Origin: Firmicutes bacterium UBA1422
Lineage (GTDB): Bacteria; Bacillota; Clostridia; Peptostreptococcales; Anaerovoracaceae
DNA length: 22,692 bases
Reading direction: 5' to 3'
NCBI GenBank assembly: GCA_002304835.1
Contig: DBPK01000016.1
Location: 99,190 to 121,881, forward strand
Shown: positions 7,808 to 14,273 of the stretch, piece by piece
Position numbering within the stretch: the first letter of the stretch is position 1
Layout of the letters: every line of letters begins with the position of its first letter
Translations under genes and position numbers: made by a program
Notes under the pieces: model-generated
What the model was told of the DNA's origin: nothing
The model's input: the letters and a program-made list of their open reading frames with translations, nothing else
Databases searched by the model: none

Positions 7808-8059
7808 AAATCAAAATTTTAACCCTTTTTGCGGTTTTTTAAGGCCTAAAATGTTAATTTTAACCCTTTTTACCCAAAACCATATGCTCTAGGGTTAAAA
7901 TTTCTTCTTAAAAGGCGTTTTTGGTGTAAAAAATGGCAAATTCAGCCAAAAAAAACAGAAATAATGGTGATTTTTAACCCTGGAACCGGGTTTTTAGCAC
8001 GAAAAGGGTTAAAATCTCAAATTATATACTTTTTAAAGCCGGTTTTAGCCAAACATCTC
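7808..8059. repeat. 252-bp intergenic direct repeat, right copy
   Basis: This copy aligns without gaps to 1-252. The internal TTTTAACCC and GGGTTAAAA motifs are kept. The reverse motif at 7892-7900 is perfect here, whereas the left copy has one mismatch, so the motif is either being conserved or is ancestral. Together the copies frame the 7.1-kb amidohydrolase island. Recombination between them would delete or duplicate the whole island. Confidence 0.9.
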
Positions 8060-8130
8060 CTTTTATGTATAGCGTGACGGAAAAACAGAGAGCCAAAAGG
8101 CCCAACCAACAAGTACAAAATGCACAAATC

Positions 8131-8180
8131 CCCGATCCTTCCCAACCTCCCCCAACCTTTCTCAATCCTCCTCAACCCCA
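8131..8180. repeat. C-rich decamer array (five units)
   Basis: Five successive 10-bp units run in register, of the form CCCAACCTCC, CCCAACCTTT, CTCAATCCTC and CTCAACCCCA; the first unit is poorer. The plus strand is almost free of G. The array sits in the gene-free 8060-8274 stretch before the rpmE promoter. I see no gene in that stretch; an apparent reading frame at 8065-8325 is low complexity. Confidence 0.7.
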
Positions 8181-8222
8181 ACACCTGAAACGATTTTCAA
8201 ACAAAGACAAATTCTCACCTAA

Positions 8223-8251
8223 CCCCAAAACCCCCAAGTCCCCAAAACCCC
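8223..8251 (-). other. four-tract G-quadruplex motif upstream of rpmE
   Basis: The plus strand has C-tracts of 4, 5, 4 and 4 bases separated by three 4-base loops (AAAA, AAGT, AAAA). The minus strand is therefore a textbook intramolecular G-quadruplex sequence, close to the G4T4 type. It ends 23 bp before the -35 box of rpmE. The G-rich strand is the template strand for rpmE. Confidence 0.75.
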
Positions 8252-8274
8252 AACGAAAAACAAAAATAAAAAGG

Positions 8275-8303
8275 TTGATACCTCGAAACAACTGTGGTAT
8301 AGT
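8275..8303 (+). promoter_or_regulatory. sigma-A promoter of rpmE
   Basis: TTGATA (8275-8280), a 17-bp spacer and TATAGT (8298-8303) form a near-consensus promoter. The implied leader to the rpmE start is about 60 bases. Confidence 0.8.
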
Positions 8304-8369
8304 AAATAAGCTGTGTATAGAATAGCAAATTATGCAAAGGGGGACCTGAGCAGGAAAGAGGTGATAAGC

Positions 8370-8570
8370 ATGAAGGAAGGAATCCATCCTAAATATCAGG
8401 AATGTAAAGTAACTTGCGCATGCGGTAACGAGTTCGTTACAAAATCGACAGAAAAAGAAATAAGACTTGACGTTTGCTCAGCATGCCACCCGTTCTTTAC
8501 AGGACAGCAGAAGTTCATAAACAGAGGCGGTCGTGTCGAGAAGTTTAAGAACAAGTACAATATGGATTAA
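8370..8570 (+). CDS. rpmE: 50S ribosomal protein L31 (zinc-binding type)
   Basis: L31 is a small protein of the large ribosomal subunit that contacts the 30S head. The product is 66 residues, as usual. It has the zinc-ribbon cysteines C16, C18, C36 and C39 (TCACGNEF and VCSACHPF), marking the zinc-containing C+ form. I start at 8370, where GAGGTGAT lies at a proper distance; the longer in-frame ATG at 8313 would add residues foreign to the family. A sigma-A promoter lies upstream and an intrinsic terminator directly downstream, so it can form a monocistronic unit. No Zur-like operator is obvious. Confidence 0.96.
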   Translation: MKEGIHPKYQECKVTCACGNEFVTKSTEKEIRLDVCSACHPFFTGQQKFINRGGRVEKFKNKYNMD

Positions 8571-8575
8571 TTATT

Positions 8576-8604
8576 AAAACCGGAATTGATTTTCCGGTTT
8601 TTTT
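8576..8604 (+). terminator. intrinsic terminator of rpmE
   Basis: AACCGGAA and TTCCGGTT form a stem around a 6-base loop, followed by a run of seven T that also continues the stem. It lies 5 bases after the rpmE stop. Confidence 0.85.
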
Positions 8605-8620
8605 ATAGGCCTGATTATGA

Positions 8621-8626
8621 TATAAT
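8621..8626 (+). promoter_or_regulatory. possible -10 box of prfA
   Basis: A perfect TATAAT lies 33 bases before the prfA start, just past the rpmE terminator. The -35 position falls in the T-run of the terminator and is poor (TTTTTT). It is plausible because prfA needs its own promoter after the terminator. Confidence 0.4.
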
Positions 8627-8659
8627 AATCATTTGAAAATAGACGCAAGGGAGATAAAA

Positions 8660-9727
8660 ATGTTCGACAAACTGGATTTCATTTCAGATAAATATGATGA
8701 GCTTTCGGCAAAGGTCTCGGACCCTGAAATCATTGCAAATCAGGCACTTTGGCAGAAGTATGCCAAAGAGATGGGAGAGATGGAGCCCATAGTAAAAAAA
8801 TATCAGGAGTACAAAAAGATCAAAGGAGATCTTAAGGGCGCCAAAGAAATGCTGGATGAGGGCGGCATGGATGAAGAACTTAAGGAAATGGCAAAAGCTG
8901 AACTTGCCGAGCTTGAAGAAAAAACACAGCCTCTGGAAGAAGAGCTTAAGGTACTTTTGCTGCCAAAGGATCCTAACGACGACAAAAACGTTATCCTGGA
9001 GATCCGTGCGGGAACCGGCGGCGAAGAGGCTGCGCTTTTTGGCATGGACCTTCTTCGCATGTATAAGATGTATGCCGAAAACCGAGGTTGGAAATCCGAG
9101 ATAATAGAAATCAACGATACTGATATAGGCGGGATAAAGGAAGTTGTTGTTCTCATTAAAGGAAAGGGTGCATATTCAAGGTTGAAGTATGAAAGTGGGG
9201 CGCACAGAGTGCAAAGGGTCCCCGAAACCGAATCCAGTGGCAGGGTGCATACTTCAGCGGCCACCGTAGCGGTGCTTCCGGAAGTGGAAGGTGTTGAAGT
9301 CGAAATAAACCCGAATGATGTAAGAGTGGATGTCTACAGAGCATCAGGAAATGGCGGTCAGTGTGTAAATACAACGGATTCGGCGGTAAGACTCACCCAT
9401 GAGCCCACGGGTCTTGTAGTGACATGTCAGGATGAGAAGTCCCAGATAAAAAATAAAGACAAAGCATTTAAAGTATTGAAATCAAGGCTTTATGATCTGA
9501 AAATGCAGGAGCAGAACAAAGAGATAGCGGACAAGAGAAAAAGCCAGGTGGGAAGCGGAGACAGAAGCGAACGAATAAGAACCTATAATTTCCCCCAGGG
9601 AAGAGTTTCAGAGCACAGAACAGGAGCCACCATATACAAACTGGAAAGTTTCTTGAACGGGAATATGGATGAAATAATTGACGGCCTGATAACTCATGAT
9701 CAGGCAGAAAAAATGAAAGCATTTTAG
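8660..9727 (+). CDS. prfA: peptide chain release factor 1
   Basis: RF1 recognises UAG and UAA stop codons and triggers peptide release. The protein is 355 residues. The GGQ motif is at 232-234 (RASGNGGQCVN), and the recognition tripeptide is P188-E189-T190 (VPETES), of the PxT form that defines RF1 rather than RF2. The start at 8660 follows AAGGGAG at good spacing; an in-frame ATG at 8633 gives nine extra residues with no ribosome binding site. In most Firmicutes prmC, whose product methylates the GGQ glutamine, follows at once. Here the next gene is tsaC after a repeat-filled spacer. Confidence 0.97.
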   Translation: MFDKLDFISDKYDELSAKVSDPEIIANQALWQKYAKEMGEMEPIVKKYQEYKKIKGDLKGAKEMLDEGGMDEELKEMAKAELAELEEKTQPLEEELKVLLLPKDPNDDKNVILEIRAGTGGEEAALFGMDLLRMYKMYAENRGWKSEIIEINDTDIGGIKEVVVLIKGKGAYSRLKYESGAHRVQRVPETESSGRVHTSAATVAVLPEVEGVEVEINPNDVRVDVYRASGNGGQCVNTTDSAVRLTHEPTGLVVTCQDEKSQIKNKDKAFKVLKSRLYDLKMQEQNKEIADKRKSQVGSGDRSERIRTYNFPQGRVSEHRTGATIYKLESFLNGNMDEIIDGLITHDQAEKMKAF

Positions 9728-9729
9728 TG

Positions 9730-9782
9730 GGGCAAAAGCAACGAAGATCAGCAACACAAAAGGGCAATAGCAACGAAGATCA
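9730..9782. repeat. 21-bp repeat at 32-bp spacing after prfA
   Basis: The segments 9730-9750 and 9762-9782 match in 20 of 21 bases (core AGCAACGAAGATCA) and are offset by 32 bp. They start 2 bases after the prfA stop. The whole spacer 9728-9904 is poor in T, with no gene. Confidence 0.75.
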
Positions 9783-9802
9783 TTAATACAAACAAAAATC
9801 AG

Positions 9803-9858
9803 AAACCAAAAAACAAACAAAAAACCGACAAAACCAAAAAACAAACAAAAAACCGGCA
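9803..9858. repeat. tandem 28-bp A/C-rich repeat, two units
   Basis: Units 9803-9830 and 9831-9858 differ at one base. Each is made of A and C with one or two G, and a decayed continuation runs on to about 9880. The repeat lies immediately upstream of tsaC and leaves it with only a weak ribosome binding site. Confidence 0.8.
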
Positions 9859-9904
9859 AAACAAGAAAACAGAACAAAAAAGACGGGAAAGCAAAAGAAA
9901 TCAC

Positions 9905-10915
9905 ATGAAAACACAAATCCTTGAAAGCACATCTGAAAACATAAAAAAGGCGGCCGAAATAATCAAAAAAGGCGGTCTGGTGGCATTTCCCACAGAAACT
10001 GTATACGGACTGGGTGCGGATGCCATGGATCCGGAAGCCGTAAAAAAAATATATGAGGCAAAGGGAAGACCCAGCGATAACCCAACTATAGTTCACATAG
10101 GAAGAGCCAGCGACATAGGCCAGCTTACCCGGATGCTTTCGCCCGGGATAGTTAACCTTATCGACAATTTCTGGCCGGGCCCATTGACTTTGGTCGTAAA
10201 TAAAAAACCTGAAGTTCCCGATGTTACCACAGGGGGACTTGGTACTGTGGCGGTAAGGATGCCGGATCATCCCGTTGCCCTTGAGCTAATAAGAAATGCA
10301 GGATGTCCCATTGCAGCGCCCAGCGCGAATATTTCCGGTAAACCAAGCCCGACGACGGCAGAATATGTAATAGATGATCTTGATGGCAGAGTAGATGCCA
10401 TATTGGTTGGCGATATGTGCAGAGTTGGGATAGAATCCACAGTTCTGGATATGACAGAAGAAAAGCCCGTCATATTGAGGCCGGGCATCATAACCGCAGA
10501 TGATATTGAAGCAGCCCTTAACAAAGATGTGGGCATAGACAAGGCGGTTTTGCAGAAAACTTCCGACGGACAGGACAATGAGGAGAACGCACCGAGAGCT
10601 CCCGGAATGAAATACAAACATTATGCTCCGGACGCACAGATGCTGGTGGTAGAAGGCCAGAGAGAAAAAGTCAAAAGTGAGATAAACAGACTGAAGGATC
10701 TCAACGAGAAAATGGGTAACAAAGTGGGCGTAATGCTTTTTGAAGAAAAAGCTTTTGTAGAGGCAGCTCATGATTTTTTCGCAGAGCTCAGGGAGCTGGA
10801 CAGGCAGGGAGTGGACATCATACTGGCAGGGGCGCTAAGTGCAACGGATGGAGTTGGATTTGCGGTCATGAACCGGATGATGAAAAGTGCAGGATATAAC
10901 ATCGTAAAGGTCTGA
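9905..10915 (+). CDS. ywlC: L-threonylcarbamoyladenylate synthase (Sua5/YwlC type)
   Basis: This enzyme makes threonylcarbamoyl-AMP from threonine, bicarbonate and ATP, the first step of the t6A37 tRNA modification. The product has 336 residues. The YrdC domain shows PTETVYGLG at 29-37, KGRPSDNP at 53-60 and an APSANISGKPSPT segment. A C-terminal Sua5 domain follows, opened by the linker APRAPGMKYKHYAP, which makes this the long Sua5 form rather than the short TsaC form. The ribosome binding site is weak (GGGAAAG, rather distant), perhaps because the upstream spacer is repetitive. Position after prfA matches the Firmicutes order, with prmC left out. Its last codon and stop are copied into the tandem array that follows. 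Confidence 0.95.
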   Translation: MKTQILESTSENIKKAAEIIKKGGLVAFPTETVYGLGADAMDPEAVKKIYEAKGRPSDNPTIVHIGRASDIGQLTRMLSPGIVNLIDNFWPGPLTLVVNKKPEVPDVTTGGLGTVAVRMPDHPVALELIRNAGCPIAAPSANISGKPSPTTAEYVIDDLDGRVDAILVGDMCRVGIESTVLDMTEEKPVILRPGIITADDIEAALNKDVGIDKAVLQKTSDGQDNEENAPRAPGMKYKHYAPDAQMLVVEGQREKVKSEINRLKDLNEKMGNKVGVMLFEEKAFVEAAHDFFAELRELDRQGVDIILAGALSATDGVGFAVMNRMMKSAGYNIVKV

Positions 10916-11043
10916 GCTAAGAACAGGCCACTGGAAATCCGGGTTGAATGAATAAAAGGTCGCTGGAAATCCGGGCTGAGCTAAGAACAGGCCGCTGGAA
11001 ATCCAGGCTGAATGAAGAATAGGCCCCTGGAAATCCGGGCCGC
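10916..11043. repeat. four 32-bp tandem units (A-B-A-B) after ywlC
   Basis: The core CTGGAAATCC begins at 10931, 10963, 10995 and 11027, exactly 32 bp apart. Units 1 and 3 share a GCTAAGAACAGGCC head, while units 2 and 4 start ATGAA and share a different head, so the array is a 64-bp dimer repeated twice. The segment CTGAGCTAAGAACAGGCC occurs at 10912, where CTGA is the end of ywlC with its stop, and again at 10976. The array therefore includes sequence from the gene end. It is not a CRISPR, because the would-be spacers repeat too. Confidence 0.85.
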
Positions 11044-11087
11044 TCGAAAAACAGATCCACATAACCCCTTTATAATGGAGTGATATT

Positions 11088-11534
11088 ATGAAAATCGCCA
11101 TCGCCGCCGATCACGGCGGATATGAACTGAAAGAAAAGATAAAAGAGCATCTTGAAAGCATCTATGCGAATAACAAAGATGTGGAGATCCTTGACATAGG
11201 CACCGATTCGGATGCCTCTGTTGATTACCCCACGTATGGCAAAAAGTGTGCCGAGAAAGTGGCATCCGGCCAAGCACAAAAAGGAATAGTCATATGCGGC
11301 ACCGGAATAGGCATATCCATTGCAGCCAATAAGGTGAAAGGCATAAGATGCGCACTTTGCACAAATGAAAAAATGGCAGAAATGTCAAGAAAGCATAATG
11401 ATGCAAATATGCTGGCCCTGGGAGGACGAATAACAGAGACGAATACGGCATTAAGAATAGTAGATGTCTGGCTCAAGACAGAGTTTGAAGGGGGCCGGCA
11501 CAAGAGACGTGTAGATATGCTTGACTGCATATAG
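11088..11534 (+). CDS. rpiB: ribose-5-phosphate isomerase B
   Basis: RpiB interconverts ribose 5-phosphate and ribulose 5-phosphate in the pentose phosphate pathway. The product has 148 residues, the normal length. MKIAIAADHGGYELK at the N-terminus carries the family D8 and H9. GIVICGTGIGISIAANK has the catalytic C70, and the anion-binding NDANMLALGGR follows. The start has GGAG upstream at suitable spacing. A TATAAT lies at 11071-11076, but no -35 box goes with it. Together with upp it keeps the Firmicutes cluster order although glyA and others are absent. Confidence 0.95.
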   Translation: MKIAIAADHGGYELKEKIKEHLESIYANNKDVEILDIGTDSDASVDYPTYGKKCAEKVASGQAQKGIVICGTGIGISIAANKVKGIRCALCTNEKMAEMSRKHNDANMLALGGRITETNTALRIVDVWLKTEFEGGRHKRRVDMLDCI

Positions 11535-11573
11535 ATAAATTATTTTTTTAAAAAGAATATTTGGAGGTACAAG

Positions 11574-12203
11574 ATGGGAAAAGTATATGTATTTGATCAT
11601 CCTTTGATCCAGCACAAAACAGCAATGATAAGAAAAAAAGAAACAAGCGTAAAAGATTTCAGAGAGCTGGTAAAAGAAATAGGCATGCTGATGGGTTATG
11701 AAGCAACAAGAGATCTTCCTCTTAAGGAAGTGGATATCGAAACCCCCATCTGTCCCACCAAAGTAAATATGCTCAAAGGTGAAGACATAGCCATAGTGCC
11801 CATATTAAGAGCAGGGCTGGGACTGGTTGACGGAATGCTGGCACTGGTACCCAATGCGAAAGTGGGCCACATAGGACTTTACAGAGATCCCGATACACAT
11901 AAGCCTGTGGAGTATTACTGCAAGATGCCCAACGATATTGACAGGAGAAAGGTATTTGTGGTGGATCCCATGCTTGCCACAGGAGGCAGTGCGGTGGCAT
12001 CCATCGACTTCATAAAAGATAGAGGCGGTAAAGATATAGTTTTCATGTGCCTTATAGCAGCGCCGGAAGGGATAGAAGTTTTGCAGAAGGCTCATCCCGA
12101 CGTGGACATATATATAGCCGCAAAGGATGAAAAACTGAACGAAAATGCTTATATCGTACCGGGCCTCGGAGATGCGGGCGACAGATTGTACGGAACCAAA
12201 TAG
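11574..12203 (+). CDS. upp: uracil phosphoribosyltransferase
   Basis: This enzyme salvages uracil to UMP with PRPP. The product has 209 residues, the family norm. The PRPP loop VVDPMLATGGSA lies around 129-140 and the uracil-binding GLGDAGDR at 197-204. ILRAGLG near 77-83 and DRRKVFVV are also typical. A strong ribosome binding site, GGAGGT, precedes the ATG, 39 bases after rpiB, so both are probably one transcript. The last codon and stop (AAA TAG) form the beginning of the decamer array that follows. Confidence 0.96.
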   Translation: MGKVYVFDHPLIQHKTAMIRKKETSVKDFRELVKEIGMLMGYEATRDLPLKEVDIETPICPTKVNMLKGEDIAIVPILRAGLGLVDGMLALVPNAKVGHIGLYRDPDTHKPVEYYCKMPNDIDRRKVFVVDPMLATGGSAVASIDFIKDRGGKDIVFMCLIAAPEGIEVLQKAHPDVDIYIAAKDEKLNENAYIVPGLGDAGDRLYGTK

Positions 12204-12347
12204 AAACGGATATAAATAAACATAGCGAAATAGAACCAGATAGACTCAGATATAACTAAATAAAACCAAATAGAACCGGATACGAATAAAGATAAACAAA
12301 CATAACCAAACAAAGCCAAATAGAGAAAAATAAAACGAAAAAACAGT
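12198..12347. repeat. decamer array, about fifteen 10-bp units
   Basis: From the last codon of upp the sequence falls into 10-bp blocks in constant register: AAATAGAAAC, GGATATAAAT, AAACATAGCG, AAATAGAACC and so on up to AAAAAACAGT. The unit AAATAGAA recurs at 12198, 12228 and 12268, with AAATAGAG at 12318. T is scarce and A-runs recur each helical turn, which should curve the DNA. No gene lies here. The rest of the spacer (12348-12466) has a lone TATAAT at 12415-12420 that could serve pckG but lacks a -35 box. Confidence 0.85.
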
Positions 12348-12466
12348 ACATGCAAAAAAACAATTGTAAATGGTCCGGCAAATATTCCAGAAAGCAAAAC
12401 AAAGGCGGAAGCCATATAATTATTGAGTGGGAAAGGTGAAAACAAGGAGGATACAAAAGATAGGAA

Positions 12467-14263
12467 ATGGAAGGACAAGTAAAGTCAAAAGAAAATGCAA
12501 TAACGACAAATCAGTATATGCTCAAATGGATCGACAAAGTCGCGAAGATATGTAAACCAAAACAAATAGTATGGATAACCGGAGAAGAGCTGCAACTGGA
12601 ATCTTTAAGAAAAGAAGCATGTGAGCTTGGCATATTCCATAAGCTCAATGAAGAGGAACTTCCCGGATGCTATCTTCACAGAAGCGATCCAAACGACGTT
12701 GCCAGGGTGGAGGGCCGTACATATATATGCAGCAGGAAAGAAGAGGACGCGGGTCCCACCAACAACTGGATGGAACCCAAAGAGATGTATGAGAAGCTTG
12801 AAAACCTATACGATGGCTCCATGAAAGACAGAGAAATGTACATCATTCCCTTTTCCATGAGCATTGTGGGGTCACCCTTTTCTAAATACGGCATCGAAAT
12901 AACAGATTCCCTTTATGTGGTGCTTTCCATGGCCATAATGACAAGGATAGGCAAGCCGGTCCTTGAAGCCATCGGAGACTCAAAGGAATTCACAAAGGGA
13001 GTACATTCAAAAGCCCAGCTTGATCCCGAAAAAAGATATATAGCCCATTTCCCCGAAGACAACACCATAATGTCCATAAATTCGGGATACGGTGGAAACG
13101 TGCTTCTGGGCAAGAAATGTCTTGCTCTGCGTATCGCATCATATCTGGGCAGAAGAGACGGATGGATGGCTGAACATATGCTCATATTGGGGATAGAAAA
13201 CCCCAAGGGCGAAGTAAGATATGTGGCGGCGGCATTCCCTTCGGCATGCGGCAAAACCAACCTGGCCATGCTTATACCCCCAAAACATTTTGTAAGATCC
13301 GGTTGGAAAACCTATTGCGTAGGCGATGATATAGCCTGGCTCCGAGTGGGTGAAGACGGACGGCTTTGGGCAAGCAATCCCGAGTACGGATTTTTCGGAG
13401 TTGCCCCGGGCACCAATGAAAAATCAAATCCAAATGCGCTGGCCAGCACAAAAAAGAACACTATTTTTACAAACGTGGCACTGGACCAGGATGATAATAC
13501 TGTATGGTGGGAAGGTCTCACAAAAGAACCGCCCAAAAATGCCCTCAACTGGAAAGGTGAACCCTGGGATCCGGCATCCGGCGAAAAGGCCGCCCATCCC
13601 AATTCAAGATTTACTGCTCCGGCAGAGAACTGCCCCTGCATTTCAACAGAATTCAACAGTGCAAAGGGCGTTCCCATCTCTGCAATAATTTTTGGAGGCA
13701 GAAGAGCCAAAACAGCCCCCCTTGTTTATCAGTCCCGTGACTGGAACCATGGCGTATTCGTGGGATCCATAATGGCTTCGGAGACCACCGCCGCCATAGT
13801 GGGAGAAACAGGTGTGGTAAGAAGAGACCCCATGGCAATGCTGCCTTTCTGCGGATATCACATGGGCGACTACTGGCAGCACTGGATAGACATGGGAAGA
13901 AAAATAGAGCATAAACCCAAGATATTCAATGTTAACTGGTTCAGGACCGATGACGAAGGCAAATTCATATGGCCCGGATTCGGTGATAATCTGAGGATCC
14001 TGGAGTGGATACTCATAAGGTGCCATGACGGATTTGATGCCTTAGAAACTCCCATAGGGAACGTTCCTTATCCGGAAGACATTGACATAGACAACCTTGA
14101 GGATGTGACCATTGAAACACTGAAAGAACTACTTAAGGTGGACAAAAAACTCTGGAAAGAAGAGATGGAAGGCGTAAGGGAGTTTTATAAGAAATTCGGC
14201 AAAAAGTTGCCGGATAAGCTGGCAGCTGAACTTGATGCCACAGAAAAAAGACTGAACCAGTAG
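12467..14263 (+). CDS. pckG: phosphoenolpyruvate carboxykinase (GTP)
   Basis: PEPCK interconverts oxaloacetate and phosphoenolpyruvate with GTP/GDP. In anaerobes it often runs towards oxaloacetate as well as in gluconeogenesis. The product has 598 residues, typical of the GTP form and unlike the shorter ATP form. The kinase-1 loop SACGKTN at 259-265 includes the reactive C261, and GDDIAW at 286-291 is the metal-binding region. The guanine-binding area lies further on, in the FGGRRAKTAPLVYQS to NWF stretch. AAGGAGGAT lies 13 bases before the ATG, a long spacing; the encoded N-terminus nonetheless looks natural. It forms an operon with tyrS 10 bases downstream. Confidence 0.96.
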   Translation: MEGQVKSKENAITTNQYMLKWIDKVAKICKPKQIVWITGEELQLESLRKEACELGIFHKLNEEELPGCYLHRSDPNDVARVEGRTYICSRKEEDAGPTNNWMEPKEMYEKLENLYDGSMKDREMYIIPFSMSIVGSPFSKYGIEITDSLYVVLSMAIMTRIGKPVLEAIGDSKEFTKGVHSKAQLDPEKRYIAHFPEDNTIMSINSGYGGNVLLGKKCLALRIASYLGRRDGWMAEHMLILGIENPKGEVRYVAAAFPSACGKTNLAMLIPPKHFVRSGWKTYCVGDDIAWLRVGEDGRLWASNPEYGFFGVAPGTNEKSNPNALASTKKNTIFTNVALDQDDNTVWWEGLTKEPPKNALNWKGEPWDPASGEKAAHPNSRFTAPAENCPCISTEFNSAKGVPISAIIFGGRRAKTAPLVYQSRDWNHGVFVGSIMASETTAAIVGETGVVRRDPMAMLPFCGYHMGDYWQHWIDMGRKIEHKPKIFNVNWFRTDDEGKFIWPGFGDNLRILEWILIRCHDGFDALETPIGNVPYPEDIDIDNLEDVTIETLKELLKVDKKLWKEEMEGVREFYKKFGKKLPDKLAAELDATEKRLNQ

Positions 14264-14273
14264 AGGAGAAGAC

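Noticed and set aside
8065..8325. 86-codon open frame before rpmE
   Set aside because: It translates to low-complexity Pro/Lys-rich text from the C-rich array and G4 tract, has no ribosome binding site and runs over the rpmE promoter.
9608..10270. 220-codon minus-strand frame over the prfA-ywlC junction
   Set aside because: It is open only because the spacer lacks T on the plus strand and so lacks stop codons on the other; the product is Phe/Val-rich filler and overlaps two firm genes.
10916..11043. CRISPR-like array (four repeats at 32-bp steps)
   Set aside because: The intervals between cores are only about 15 bp and are themselves repeated (A-B-A-B). There are no cas genes, so it is a tandem repeat.
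11071..11076. Promoter for rpiB (TATAAT)
   Set aside because: No -35 box at any acceptable distance; the match lies within the region next to the ribosome binding site.
12149..12478. Minus-strand hydrophobic frame over the decamer array
   Set aside because: The Phe/Leu/Tyr repeats come from the 10-bp array read backwards. There is no ribosome binding site.
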